A DNA stretch of 11,863 nucleotides from Flavobacteriaceae bacterium (GTDB lineage: Bacteria; Bacteroidota; Bacteroidia; Flavobacteriales; Weeksellaceae), in contig JAITOO010000197.1 of the NCBI GenBank assembly GCA_031289875.1, forward strand, positions 1 to 11,863, written 5' to 3'. A model generated the notes under the pieces. The model was not told the origin of the DNA. It saw nothing but the letters and a program-made list of their open reading frames with translations, and did no database searches. This document shows, piece after piece, positions 1-7,762 of this stretch (within the stretch, counting starts at the first letter, position 1; each line of letters starts with the position of its first letter). Both the position numbers and the translations under genes were made by a program.

Positions 1-64
1 GCGGGTGGTAATTGTGCGCTCCGTATCGGTTTTCGAGTTCGATAAGTGTTTGAGACTTTTTCAT
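1..64 (-). CDS. rocD: Ornithine aminotransferase, 5' end only (partial)
   Basis: Only the first 21 codons lie in the window; the gene runs off the left edge. The visible N-terminus starts MKKSQTLIELENRYGAHNYH and continues with P. The ELExxYGAHNYHP signature is characteristic of the N-terminus of ornithine--oxo-acid transaminase, a cytosolic PLP enzyme that converts ornithine plus 2-oxoglutarate to glutamate-5-semialdehyde plus glutamate in arginine and ornithine breakdown. The ATG at 62-64 follows an A/T-rich leader, and a perfect -7 box (TACATTTG) lies about 30 bases upstream. It is divergent from argD, a second class-III aminotransferase, with an eroded transposase between them. The catalytic part is outside the window, so the name rests on the N-terminal signature alone. 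Confidence 0.75.
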   Translation of the reverse strand, partial: MKKSQTLIELENRYGAHNYHP

Positions 65-92
65 AAAAAAAACGGATTTTAAAGTAATTTGT

Positions 93-100
93 CAAATGTA
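93..100 (-). promoter_or_regulatory. Bacteroidota-type -7 box for rocD
   Basis: Read on the minus strand this is TACATTTG, a perfect match to the Bacteroidota TAnnTTTG element, placed 28 bases before the rocD start codon. No convincing TTTG/TTG -33 element is seen 19-21 bases upstream, where the A/G-rich tandem repeat sits. Confidence 0.45.
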
Positions 101-107
101 ACAAAAA

Positions 108-135
108 GAAAGGAAAAAAGAAAGGAAAAAAGAAA
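108..135. repeat. 12-base tandem repeat, about 2.3 copies
   Basis: The unit GAAAGGAAAAAA occurs at 108-119 and 120-131 without mismatch, followed by GAAA at 132-135. It lies between the rocD promoter and the transposase remnant, close to where a -33 element would be expected. The low number of copies is compatible with simple slippage. A length change here could alter rocD promoter spacing, but nothing in the sequence shows that it does. Confidence 0.6.
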
Positions 136-379
136 TTTAAATCGTCTTTCTTTATGTCCGGATTCTCTAAAAAACTATAGATATTCACATAATTCATCAA
201 ATTGCTGAGCACAACGGACACCCTATTTGAAAATGACCACTTGGTTGTACCTGCTTTTCATCGTCCCAAAAGGCAATTCGGCGGCAACGATGCTTTTGTT
301 CACCGTTTTTGCCGTAACAGAGCGTAATTTCTTCGTCTTTCAAAATGCCATTGATTGACCTGTGTTTTGTAGAGATACA
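132..379 (-). pseudogene. Remnant of an IS4-like DDE transposase
   Basis: Two pieces of one transposase can be read on the minus strand in different frames. Bases 379-251 encode a segment containing NGILKDEEITLCYGKNG, then HRCRRIAFWDDEKQ, which resembles the stretch of IS4-family transposases just before the usual 'FLTNNF' strand. Bases 251-132 in another frame encode KWSFSNRVSVVLSNLMNY followed by FLENP, resembling the IS4-family C-terminus (KWAFSN...LNLMSY...FLENP). The region between, which should hold the catalytic Glu and the 'W.IE.FFK..KQ' segment, is missing, as is the whole N-terminal half. No start codon and no terminal inverted repeats were found. It is a dead fragment; family assignment is from memory of the motifs and is not certain at subfamily level. 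Confidence 0.7.
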
Positions 380-456
380 AAGCTAATCAATGCGGTGGGA
401 TTTTTCTCCCGTTTTTTTTATCAAAGGTTTACCGGACAGTAGTGAAATTTTTTCTA

Positions 457-464
457 TACTTTTG
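457..464 (+). promoter_or_regulatory. Bacteroidota-type -7 box for argD
   Basis: The sequence TACTTTTG matches TAnnTTTG exactly and lies 33 bases before the argD ATG, predicting a leader of about 25 bases. The -33 region is weak: no TTTG is found at the ideal 19-21 base spacing. Confidence 0.5.
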
Positions 465-497
465 CAAAAGAAATGAATATTTATACATCGAACATCA

Positions 498-1622
498 ATG
501 AAATTATTTGAAGTATATCCACTCTTTGATATTGAAATACAAAGAGGACGAGGCTGTTACGTTTACGATTCCCACGATAAGGAATATCTGGATTTGTACG
601 GCGGTCATGCCGTGATTTCCATTGGGCACAGCCACCCTTTTTATATTGAAAAACTGACGGGACAGTTGCATAAAATCGGATTTTATTCAAATTCCGTTGT
701 CAATCCTTTGCAGGAAGAACTGGCAGAAAAATTAGGAAAACTCTCAGGTTATGAAAATTATTCACTGTTTTTGGTGAATTCAGGAGCGGAAGCCAATGAA
801 AATGCGCTTAAACTTGCTTCTTTCCATAATGGCAGAAACAAGGTTTTGTCTTTTTCCAAAGCCTTTCACGGGCGCACTTCTGCCTCAGTTAAGGTAACGG
901 ACAACGCCAAATATTCTGCTCCGATTAACGACGGACTGGAAGTGGTTTTCGTGTCCCTAAACGACCTCGAATCTGTAAAAAAAGAACTCCAAACGAGGCA
1001 ATATTCTTCCGTAATTATCGAAGGGATACAGGGAATCGGAGGTATTCAAATTCCTGATGACAATTTTTTAAGAGAATTGAGAAATCTTGCCTCTGAAACA
1101 GAAACTGTCTTGATTTTGGACGAAATACAGTCGGGATATGGGCGGAGCGGAAAATTTTTTGCTCATCAATACGCAGGTATCCATCCGGATATTATTACTG
1201 TTGCCAAAGGCTTCGGTAACGGCTTCCCCATGGGCGGAGTTCTCATCAGTCCGATGTTTCAAGCGGTTTATGGTCAGCTTGGAACGACTTTCGGAGGAAA
1301 TCATCTCGCCTGCACAGCAGGAATTGCCGTTTTAGACATTTTTGAAGCCGAGAATTTAGTTGAAAATGCGGAAAAAGTAGGTGAATATCTTCTCTCCGAA
1401 TTGAAAAAAATCCCGCAGATAAAGGAGGTTCGCGGCAGAGGATTGATGATTGGAATTGAATTTGACAAATCGATAAAAGAACTGCGCACACGCCTTTTGT
1501 TTGAGGAAAAAGTTTTTACGGGAGCGACAGGAACGAACATATTCCGCCTGCTTCCGCCTTTGTGCTTGACACGGCAACAAGCGGATATTTTTCTGGAAAG
1601 ATTTGAAAAAGTTTTAAAATAA
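498..1622 (+). CDS. argD: Acetylornithine/succinylornithine aminotransferase
   Basis: A cytosolic PLP-dependent class-III aminotransferase of 374 residues, normal for ArgD. It catalyses the transamination between N-acyl-glutamate-5-semialdehyde and N-acyl-ornithine in arginine biosynthesis. Visible motifs are LYGGHAVISIGHSHP (33-47), the cofactor phosphate loop NSGAEANE (94-101), LDEIQSGYGRSGKFF (207-221) with the pyridine-binding Asp208, and TVAKGFGNGFP (234-244) with Lys237 as the Schiff-base lysine. The C-terminus carries TGTNIFRLLPPL. The start MKLFEVYPLF agrees with the flavobacterial family start, and a -7 box precedes it. Some Bacteroidota make arginine through N-succinyl intermediates, so the true substrate may be succinylornithine; sequence alone does not decide. 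It is not embedded in an arg cluster here, and its neighbour across the gap is rocD. Confidence 0.93.
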   Translation: MKLFEVYPLFDIEIQRGRGCYVYDSHDKEYLDLYGGHAVISIGHSHPFYIEKLTGQLHKIGFYSNSVVNPLQEELAEKLGKLSGYENYSLFLVNSGAEANENALKLASFHNGRNKVLSFSKAFHGRTSASVKVTDNAKYSAPINDGLEVVFVSLNDLESVKKELQTRQYSSVIIEGIQGIGGIQIPDDNFLRELRNLASETETVLILDEIQSGYGRSGKFFAHQYAGIHPDIITVAKGFGNGFPMGGVLISPMFQAVYGQLGTTFGGNHLACTAGIAVLDIFEAENLVENAEKVGEYLLSELKKIPQIKEVRGRGLMIGIEFDKSIKELRTRLLFEEKVFTGATGTNIFRLLPPLCLTRQQADIFLERFEKVLK

Positions 1623-1649
1623 GTAATCGGAAATTAAACCTATTCGTCG

Positions 1650-1657
1650 TATTTTTG
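1650..1657 (+). promoter_or_regulatory. Possible -7 box for the DUF4197 gene
   Basis: TATTTTTG matches TAnnTTTG and lies 13 bases before the first ATG (1671) and 22 before the second (1680). The predicted leader is very short for the first ATG, which slightly favours the second. No good -33 element is seen, and read-through from argD (48 bases upstream) is also possible. Confidence 0.35.
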
Positions 1658-1670
1658 TCAAAAAATAAAA

Positions 1671-2405
1671 ATGAAAATAATGAAGATCACTAAAACGTTC
1701 TTGATAGCTGCATTTGCAGCAGTAAGCGTTCAAAGTTGCGATTCGCAGGCAGGCGGGTTATCATCAGGCACGGCAAACAGTTTGGCTGTGGTACAGCAAA
1801 TCTTGACGGCAAGCACCAATCAAGGTTTTTCAATTTTAGGAAATACAGATTCGTTTTTAACCAATGCTTTGATTGAAGCTGTGATTCCCGAAGATTTGAA
1901 AAAAATCAATACCAATTTGCAAAATTTAGGGTTGAGCAGTCTGGTAGAAAAGGAAAAACAGTATATCGGGCAGGCTGCCGTTTCATCTGTTGCTATTGCA
2001 AAACCCATTGTTACTCAGGCAATTCAGGAGATAACCATTAGCGATGCCATTGGTATTGCGACAGGGGGAAAAGGTGCGGCGACTGAATATTTGAAAAATA
2101 AAACGCAGAGCAAACTGATTGCTGCCATTCAGCCGCAGGTAGAAAGCCAGCTGCAAGCCAACGGAATCACTTCGCTAATCAACAATGCAGCCAAAGGCAC
2201 AAACCTGTTAAACACGATAGGTTCGATTTTTGGAAAAAGCCAGACAACAAGTACCGACCTCAGCAGTTCCATCAGTCAATATGCTTCCGAGCAGATAGTT
2301 AATGGGCTGTTTGAAGTTTCCAAAGATTACGAGAAGAAGAATACCAACGCCAACGTTTTGGGAAATATCCTGAGTGGCGTATTGGGAGGAACTTCTCAAC
2401 AGTAA
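1671..2405 (+). CDS. DUF4197 family lipoprotein
   Basis: A 244-residue protein of the DUF4197 family, whose molecular function is unknown. The N-terminus has a lipoprotein signal: basic MKIMKITK, a hydrophobic stretch (9-20), then VQSC with Cys23 as the predicted lipidation site, so the mature protein should be membrane-anchored in the periplasm or outer membrane. The family pattern is recognised from VIPEDLKKI (near residue 75) and ITISDAIGIATGGKGAATEY (near 123-142), followed by a helical part with a TxxL..IQPQV region. The C-terminal 50 residues are rich in Ser, Asn and Gly and end in SGVLGGTSQQ. The start could be 1671 or the in-frame ATG at 1680; both leave the signal intact. A hairpin follows the stop codon. 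Confidence 0.88.
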   Translation: MKIMKITKTFLIAAFAAVSVQSCDSQAGGLSSGTANSLAVVQQILTASTNQGFSILGNTDSFLTNALIEAVIPEDLKKINTNLQNLGLSSLVEKEKQYIGQAAVSSVAIAKPIVTQAIQEITISDAIGIATGGKGAATEYLKNKTQSKLIAAIQPQVESQLQANGITSLINNAAKGTNLLNTIGSIFGKSQTTSTDLSSSISQYASEQIVNGLFEVSKDYEKKNTNANVLGNILSGVLGGTSQQ

Positions 2406-2420
2406 AATTCAAAAAAAGAA

Positions 2421-2459
2421 TAAATTTAAGCCTGCATTTTTTTGTAGGCTTTGAATTTA
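2421..2459 (+). terminator. Hairpin downstream of the DUF4197 gene
   Basis: AAGCCTGCA (2428-2436) pairs with TGTAGGCTT (2443-2451) over nine base pairs including one G-U pair, closing a loop of six T. A further six A-T pairs (2421-2426 with 2454-2459) flank the stem after a small internal bulge. It lies 15 bases after the stop codon and between convergent genes, so it may work from both sides. The T run follows the stem only loosely, so it is not a textbook intrinsic terminator. Confidence 0.55.
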
Positions 2460-2468
2460 AAGGCTTTC

Positions 2469-2492
2469 AAACGGTTATTTTCTAACTGTTTT
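2469..2492 (+). terminator. Second hairpin between DUF4197 gene and uvrA
   Basis: AAACGGTTA (2469-2477) pairs with TAACTGTTT (2483-2491) with one G-U pair and a five-base loop TTTTC; the distal arm ends in a short T run. Together with the hairpin at 2421-2459 it fills the convergent gap before the uvrA stop codon. It may be the terminator proper for either gene. Confidence 0.4.
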
Positions 2493-2535
2493 GTGGATTC
2501 AACAACTGAATGCGTTTTTTTTGGTGAGTAGAAAT

Positions 2536-5367
2536 TCACTTCTTCTCTAATTCTTCCCTCAAAAATTTCGCCGTGTAGCTTTTTTTGCTTTTGGCGACTT
2601 CTTCAGGCTCACCTTGCGCAATGATTTTTCCTCCTCTGTTGCCGCCATCCAAGCCGATGTCCACAATGTAATCTGCCATTTTTATCACTTCCATATTATG
2701 CTCGATGATGATTACCGAATTGCCCAAATTCACCAAACGGTCGATAACCTCCATCAAAATCCGAATGTCCTCGAAATGCAGTCCTGTCGTGGGTTCGTCC
2801 AAGATGTAAATCGTGTTGCCCGTTTGTTTTTTGCTTAGTTCCGTGGCAAGTTTCACGCGTTGCGCTTCGCCACCTGACAAGGTTGTAGATTGCTGTCCAA
2901 GAGTGATATAGCCCAATCCTACATCTTGCAAAGTTTTGATTTTGTGATGAATCTTCGGTATCGGCTGAAAAAATTCTACTGCCTCGTCAATCGTCATGTT
3001 CAGCACGTCGGAAATGGATTTGCCTTTGTAGCGCACTTCCAGTGTCTCTCGGTTGAAACGCTTGCCGTGGCAGGCTTCGCAGTGAACGTAAATATCCGGC
3101 AGAAAGTTCATTTCAATCAATTTCAGACCTGAGCCTTGACATACTTCGCACCGTCCGCCTTTGACATTGAACGAAAACCGTCCTTGCTTGTAACCTCTGA
3201 TTTTCGATTCGGAAAGTTGGGAAAACAGATTGCGGATTTCTGTAAAAACGCCTGTGTAAGTAGCCGGATTTGAGCGGGGCGTCCTCCCGATGGGAGATTG
3301 ATCGACATCTACGATTTTGTCTAAAAATCTCAAGCCTTCAATTTTTTTATAAGGCAGAGGCTCTTTCTCCGCCCGATAAAAATGTTTGTTTAAAATCGGG
3401 TATAACGTATGGGTAATCAGTGAAGATTTTCCGCTTCCTGAAACACCTGTGATGCAGACTAATATGCCCAGCGGAACCTGCAGATTTACGTTTTTCAGAT
3501 TGTTCCCCGTACAGCCTGACAGTTTCAAAGTGTGTTCGTTGCCTTTCCTTCGTGTTTTGGGAACAGGAATTTCCAATTTGCCATTAAGGTATTTTGAGGT
3601 CAAAGTATCTGCTTTCAACATTTCTTTCGGCGAGCCTTTCCAGACGATTTCGCCGCCTTGTTTTCCTGCAAAAGGTCCCAAATCAATAACATAATCTGCG
3701 CTGAGAATCATATCTTTGTCGTGTTCGACCACGATGACGGAATTGCCCAAGTCGCGGAGTTTTTTTAGAGAATCTATCAGTTTGATGTTGTCCCGTTGAT
3801 GCAGTCCGATGCTTGGTTCATCTAAAATGTACAGCACATTGACTAACTGCGAACCGATTTGCGTTGCCAGCCGAATCCGTTGGGACTCGCCTCCTGAAAG
3901 CGATTGCGAAGGTCTGCTCAACGTCAGGTAGTCTAAACCGACATCTAACAGAAAACGAAGTCTTTTAGAGATTTCCTGCAAAAGTTCTTTGGCTATAATA
4001 TTTTGATTTTCAGAAATTTTTGAAGGCAGTTCTTGAATCCATTTTTCCAGATTTTGCAGTGAAAATTGAGAAATTTCTGCAATATTTTTGCCGTCCAATC
4101 TGAAAAACATGCTTTCCTTTTTCAGGCGTGCACCGTGACAGCTGGGGCAGACCTTGTCTTCAAAAATCGGAATTTTGAATTTGACGTTTTCTTCTTCTCC
4201 GTTTCCTTCGGACAGTCGGGAAAAATATTCTATAAGTCCCTCAAAATTAATCTTGTACGTTTTCTGAATTTGGGCATAATCCAAATCCATAGTAACTTTT
4301 TCGTTTGTACCGTACAGAATTTCGTGCTGAGCCTGCTCTGAAAGCTCGTTCCACGCAGTATTCATCGAAAATCCATTTTTTTTCAAGATGATTTCGATTT
4401 GAGAAAGAATCCAGCCCGTGTGTTGCAATTCTTCAAAAACCGGAAAGGTATTTTTTTTGAAAGACTCGTCAGGATTGGGAATTAGTTTGTCCAAAGCGAT
4501 TTCCCGTACATTGCCCAAGCCGTTGCAATACTCGCACGCACCTTTGGGCGAATTGAAAGAAAAAGTATTCGGTTCGGGAAGCTGGTATGAAAGTCCTGTC
4601 GTGGGACACATCAAATTGCGGCTTAAATACTTGCCTTGTGTTTCGCCTTGTTTCAACAGCAGGATTGTGCCTTCGCCGTACTGCATCGCCAAACGGATAG
4701 ACGACAAAATCCGCGGGGAACGTTCCTGACTATCAATGATGAATTTATCGATAACTACCTCAATATCATGGGTTTTGTATCTGTCAAGCATCATGTTTCG
4801 TTCAATATCCCGAAGTTCACCGTCTGTGCGTACCTGTAAAAATCCTTTCTTTGCCAGATTTGCAAACAATTCTCGATAATGCCCCTTACGGGAACGAATT
4901 ACAGGTGCAAGAAGCAATACTTTTTCGCCTTGAAAGTCTTTGTAAATAAAATCAATAATTTGGTCTTCGGAATATTTGACCATTTTTTCTTCCGTGTTGT
5001 AGGAATAAGCATCGGAAGCGCGCGCATAGAGCAGGCGGAAGAAATCGTACAGTTCTGTAACCGTTCCGACAGTGGAACGCGGATTGCGCGAAGTGGTCTT
5101 TTGCTCAATGGCAATGACAGGCGAAAGTCCGTCGATTTTGTCCACATCGGGGCGTTCCAAAGCGCCCAAAAACTGTCTTGCGTATGCGGAGAAAGTTTCG
5201 ATGTACCTGCGTTGTCCTTCGGCAAAAATGGTATCGAAAGCGAGAGAAGATTTTCCGCTTCCACTTAACCCTGTGATAACCACTAATTTATTTCGAGGAA
5301 TTTCGACGGAGAGGTTTTTCAGATTGTGTTCTCTTGCTCCGTAAATCCGTATGTAATCCTGATTCAT
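2536..5367 (-). CDS. uvrA: Excinuclease ABC subunit UvrA
   Basis: UvrA is the DNA-damage-sensing ATPase of nucleotide excision repair; it acts as a dimer in the cytosol and loads UvrB. The 943 residues match the usual length. Two ABC modules are visible: Walker [10 protein letters not shown] (33-41) with signature [12 protein letters not shown] (490-501) and [10 protein letters not shown]; and Walker [10 protein letters not shown] (641-649) with [12 protein letters not shown] (830-841) and [10 protein letters not shown]. The C-terminal zinc module is complete (Cys740, Cys743, Cys763, Cys766). In the first zinc module the second cysteine is replaced (C254-P-T-T257, then C278 and C281), so it may not bind zinc normally. 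The start ATG follows a well-placed Bacteroidota promoter. It appears monocistronic, with convergent and divergent neighbours. Confidence 0.97.
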   Translation of the reverse strand: MNQDYIRIYGAREHNLKNLSVEIPRNKLVVITGLSGSGKSSLAFDTIFAEGQRRYIETFSAYARQFLGALERPDVDKIDGLSPVIAIEQKTTSRNPRSTVGTVTELYDFFRLLYARASDAYSYNTEEKMVKYSEDQIIDFIYKDFQGEKVLLLAPVIRSRKGHYRELFANLAKKGFLQVRTDGELRDIERNMMLDRYKTHDIEVVIDKFIIDSQERSPRILSSIRLAMQYGEGTILLLKQGETQGKYLSRNLMCPTTGLSYQLPEPNTFSFNSPKGACEYCNGLGNVREIALDKLIPNPDESFKKNTFPVFEELQHTGWILSQIEIILKKNGFSMNTAWNELSEQAQHEILYGTNEKVTMDLDYAQIQKTYKINFEGLIEYFSRLSEGNGEEENVKFKIPIFEDKVCPSCHGARLKKESMFFRLDGKNIAEISQFSLQNLEKWIQELPSKISENQNIIAKELLQEISKRLRFLLDVGLDYLTLSRPSQSLSGGESQRIRLATQIGSQLVNVLYILDEPSIGLHQRDNIKLIDSLKKLRDLGNSVIVVEHDKDMILSADYVIDLGPFAGKQGGEIVWKGSPKEMLKADTLTSKYLNGKLEIPVPKTRRKGNEHTLKLSGCTGNNLKNVNLQVPLGILVCITGVSGSGKSSLITHTLYPILNKHFYRAEKEPLPYKKIEGLRFLDKIVDVDQSPIGRTPRSNPATYTGVFTEIRNLFSQLSESKIRGYKQGRFSFNVKGGRCEVCQGSGLKLIEMNFLPDIYVHCEACHGKRFNRETLEVRYKGKSISDVLNMTIDEAVEFFQPIPKIHHKIKTLQDVGLGYITLGQQSTTLSGGEAQRVKLATELSKKQTGNTIYILDEPTTGLHFEDIRILMEVIDRLVNLGNSVIIIEHNMEVIKMADYIVDIGLDGGNRGGKIIAQGEPEEVAKSKKSYTAKFLREELEKK

Positions 5368-5389
5368 CTTATTAAGAAGACTTAGACTG

Positions 5390-5421
5390 CAAAAATACGA
5401 AAAAATGAACGGATTAGTAAA
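5390..5421 (-). promoter_or_regulatory. Promoter of uvrA
   Basis: On the minus strand, TTTA (5421-5418) stands 20 bases before TATTTTTG (5397-5390), matching the Bacteroidota TTTG-N19-21-TAnnTTTG architecture with one mismatch in the -33 box. The -7 box is 22 bases from the ATG. No LexA-like palindrome was recognised nearby. Confidence 0.6.
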
Positions 5422-5861
5422 TTATATTATCTGTCGGTTGTTGTTTGAGGTTTTTATTTATATTAATTCATTAAATATCAATATATTAATGGTTTATTTT
5501 TCTATTCAATAACAGAGGGTAGTATAAAAAATCTGACCTCACGCTTGTTAAAACCGGGTCTTATTTTTTTGATTTCCGTAAGCAATTCTTCAAATTTATT
5601 AGTCTAATCAGGTAAATACTTGATATTTAAATTAATAAATTCAAAAAAATTATGATTGCATAATATTCAGCGATTTTATTTTAGATGTGGTGATTTTGGA
5701 CGGAGTTAGGGTTTTAACATACAAATAGTGATAATAAGAGCCGATTAGGTTTTAGATTGCAAACTATGCCTTTGCCGTGCTGTTTTTGGCATTCCCTGCC
5801 TCTACTAAATCTCTGAATCTTAACATATTGTACTGATTATCTTACACTTGTATTTGTTTTC
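5422..5861. other. AT-rich intergenic region, no intact gene
   Basis: The gap between the uvrA and gtrA promoters has many stop codons in all frames and no convincing RNA gene. It holds a direct repeat of ATATTAAT (5460-5467 and 5483-5490), a possible short coding remnant on the minus strand at 5502-5603, and a less AT-rich patch around 5755-5805. I recognise no known repeat or regulatory RNA. Confidence 0.5.
5502..5603 (-). pseudogene. Possible C-terminal coding remnant, unidentified
   Basis: A minus-strand stretch of 33 codons without a start codon reads TNKFEELLTEIKKIRPGF, then NKREVRFFILPSVIE and a TAG stop; it is bounded upstream by another TAG. The amphipathic, charged character looks more protein-like than the surrounding AT-rich DNA and would fit the tail of a lost gene. 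I do not recognise the family, and chance cannot be excluded for so short a stretch. Confidence 0.2.
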
Positions 5862-5891
5862 TTGCATTGTCAAAGTTATTTCTTACCTTTG
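5862..5891 (+). promoter_or_regulatory. Promoter of the GtrA-family gene
   Basis: TTG (5862-5864) is followed after 19 bases by TACCTTTG (5884-5891), an excellent fit to the Bacteroidota consensus. Transcription should begin near 5898. The promoter lies inside the longest open frame, which therefore cannot start at its upstream TTG codons, and this moves the gene start to about 5914. Confidence 0.65.
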
Positions 5892-5913
5892 CCACGATTT
5901 ATTAAATTATATA

Positions 5914-6375
5914 GTGATAGCAGGTGTAATAAACAGACACAAAAAACAGTTTTCGCTGTTTTTTATTGCGGGGATTCTCAGTGCTATTATCGAAATTTCG
6001 TTGATGAAATTTTTGAGCTTGCCGTCCGCTTTGCCCGATTTCATTTCTTTTGAAAATCGAACTTACGGCTATCCTTTTTCCAATATGTTATCGACTTCAG
6101 GCGGGATTGTCAGCAATTATTATTTCAGCATTTTGTTTGTTTTCAAACGTGGAAAGCACTCCAAAAAACGGGAAATAACTTATTTCATGATTCTGTCCAT
6201 CATCACGATGTTGATGAGTTGGGCATTATTTTCGCTGTTTCACAGTTTTATTTATCAACCTGTAAATCTGATTGTTATGACCGTTGGAGATATTGTTTTC
6301 TGCAAAGCATCAGCAATATTTTTGGTTTCGCTGATTAATTATGCAGCCAAAAAGAAATTTATTTTTTCGAGTTAA
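5914..6375 (+). CDS. GtrA-family small membrane protein
   Basis: A polytopic inner-membrane protein of about 153 residues with four predicted helices (roughly 12-35, 56-77, 88-112, 119-144), typical in size and layout of the GtrA family. Family members are thought to move polyprenyl-phosphate-linked sugars across the membrane for cell-surface glycosylation. Supporting features are the SNYYFSILFVF motif after helix 2 and NYAAKKKFIF at the C-terminus, the aromatic-basic endings seen in GtrA proteins. The start is set at GTG 5914 because a strong promoter ends at 5891 and the next in-frame ATG (6004) would destroy helix 1. The open frame continues upstream to a TTG at 5848, which is unlikely to be transcribed. 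No glycosyltransferase gene is adjacent. The 3' end overlaps the convergent ldcA by 4 bases. Confidence 0.75.
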   Translation: MIAGVINRHKKQFSLFFIAGILSAIIEISLMKFLSLPSALPDFISFENRTYGYPFSNMLSTSGGIVSNYYFSILFVFKRGKHSKKREITYFMILSIITMLMSWALFSLFHSFIYQPVNLIVMTVGDIVFCKASAIFLVSLINYAAKKKFIFSS

Positions 6376-7292
6376 ACCCAATTCTCAAAAACCGCTTCAT
6401 TTTCTTTGACCTCTATTCGGACAGTTCCGCCCGTAATCATTGCCCGCGTATCGAAAATGTGTCCCGACGGGAAACTGAAAATCTTGGGAATATCGTAAGG
6501 CTTAAACCTCTCATTAATAACTTGATACGCTTCTTCGTCAAAAGGGGTTTCATAATTCGGGTTTTCTGCTTTCATATCCATTTTGGTAAATCCTCCGACG
6601 ATAAGTCCTTGAATATCTTTAAAATACCCCGCCCTTTCCATTCCGATTAACATTCTGTCCACATGATAGAAATTCTCGTACCAATCTTCGATGAAAAGAA
6701 TTTTATTTTTGAAAGAATCCAGCGAACGGCTGCCCGAAAGGCTGTACAAAATCGATAAATTTCCGCCCGTGAGCAAGCCTTCGGCTTTGCCTTTTTGATT
6801 AAATCGGTGCGTTTTTAACGAATATTTGAGCTTTTTTCCTTCCAAAACATCAAAAATTGTGGAAAAAGTTGTTTTCGATTGACCCTGCGGGAGAAGTTTG
6901 CAAACTGTAGCATGAAGAGTAGGGTAGCCCCGACGGTTAAAATGCTGATGAAAAACCGTGTTGTCGGAATAGCCAATCAGCCATTTAGGATTTATTTTAA
7001 ATTTTGCAAGTTTCAGAAAATCAACAATCTGCACTCCGCCGTAACCGCCACGCGAAAACCAAACTGCTTTTGCCTCCGGATGATTTACCGCCCATTGAAG
7101 GTCTTCCAGACGTTCTTGTGGAGCGCCTGCATAGTTGTATCCAAAAAAGTACTGATTGAAAGCATTTTTTCCAATTTCGTACCGCCAGCCTTTGGATTCA
7201 ATCAAATCAAGCGTAGATTGAATTTGCTCCTTTTTCACTGAGCCTGCGGGAGATACGATGACGATAAGGTCGTTTTTTTTCAGAGGTTTCAT
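6372..7292 (-). CDS. ldcA: LD-carboxypeptidase (peptidase S66, LdcA-like)
   Basis: A 306-residue serine peptidase of family S66, the usual length. LdcA removes the terminal D-alanine from muropeptide tetrapeptides during peptidoglycan recycling and is normally cytosolic; no signal peptide is seen here. The catalytic triad is visible: Ser109 in IGYSDNT, Glu202 in LFIEDWYE and His278 in FPSGHIFD. SPAGSVKKE (14-22), FSRGGYGG (79-86) and LLTGGNLS (173-180) are further family motifs. Some S66 members instead cleave microcin-like compounds (MccF), but the recycling role is the default. It is the last gene of a probable operon: the upstream haem-binding gene ends 2 bases before the ATG. The stop region overlaps the convergent GtrA gene. 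Confidence 0.92.
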   Translation of the reverse strand: MKPLKKNDLIVIVSPAGSVKKEQIQSTLDLIESKGWRYEIGKNAFNQYFFGYNYAGAPQERLEDLQWAVNHPEAKAVWFSRGGYGGVQIVDFLKLAKFKINPKWLIGYSDNTVFHQHFNRRGYPTLHATVCKLLPQGQSKTTFSTIFDVLEGKKLKYSLKTHRFNQKGKAEGLLTGGNLSILYSLSGSRSLDSFKNKILFIEDWYENFYHVDRMLIGMERAGYFKDIQGLIVGGFTKMDMKAENPNYETPFDEEAYQVINERFKPYDIPKIFSFPSGHIFDTRAMITGGTVRIEVKENEAVFENWV

Positions 7293-7294
7293 AG

Positions 7295-7747
7295 TTATTC
7301 CGTGCCGTCGTCAAGGGCGAATTGTTTGAACCAATCAAGGAGAATTTTTCTGTCCTGCGAACTTAGAACTGCGTTTTTGTGAACAAGAGTGTAACTGTCC
7401 AACGGCATTCCGACACCCTTAACTGCCTTGTACAGAGCGGTGTTGGCGTACTGTATTTGGAGCATGTTGTATTTGCCAAATTCCGAGAAATTTACGTGTT
7501 CGCGCCCTTCGTTGATATGGTCTTTGATGTACCACGAAATCGGGGAAATATTGGTATACCAAGGGTAAACCACTTCGTTGGAATGACAGTCGTAACAACT
7601 TCGTTTTAAAATAGTCTGCACATTTTCAGGCGCATGGGCAATATTCACGTAATCCTCTTTGGGATTGATGGACGGATTGGTTTTGTCTATTCTAATGAAT
7701 TGAATACCAATAAGTACAACTAAAATAACAAGTAATGTTTTCTTCAT
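7295..7747 (-). CDS. Haem-binding domain protein with CxxCH motif
   Basis: A 150-residue protein with one N-terminal hydrophobic segment (4-19), either a signal anchor or an uncleaved signal, leaving the rest outside the inner membrane. C51-Y-D-C54-H55 is a c-type haem attachment motif, followed by YPWYTNISPISWYI (61-74), a combination typical of the Bacteroidota 'haem_bd' domain. GVGMPLDSYTLVHKNA (111-126) offers Met114 as a possible distal iron ligand and ends with the family's His-Lys-Asn-Ala segment. The fold is cytochrome-c-like; the redox partner is unknown. It sits 15 bases after the Big_5 lipoprotein gene and 2 bases before ldcA on the same strand, so the three are probably cotranscribed. 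No cytochrome maturation genes are in the window. Confidence 0.88.
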   Translation of the reverse strand: MKKTLLVILVVLIGIQFIRIDKTNPSINPKEDYVNIAHAPENVQTILKRSCYDCHSNEVVYPWYTNISPISWYIKDHINEGREHVNFSEFGKYNMLQIQYANTALYKAVKGVGMPLDSYTLVHKNAVLSSQDRKILLDWFKQFALDDGTE

Positions 7748-7762
7748 ATTATATGATTTTTA

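Noticed and set aside
394..420. Hairpin GGGA/TCCC followed by a run of T, resembling a terminator on the plus strand
   Set aside because: Only four strong pairs, extended by G-U pairs, and there is no plus-strand gene upstream for it to terminate.
4899..5264. Long alternative frame within uvrA on the same strand
   Set aside because: It lies fully inside the unambiguous uvrA coding sequence in another frame.
5755..5810. Less AT-rich patch with TGCCTTTGCC and TTTTTGGCATT, considered as a repeat end or small RNA
   Set aside because: No stable fold, no second copy in the window, and no match to a -7 box at correct spacing.
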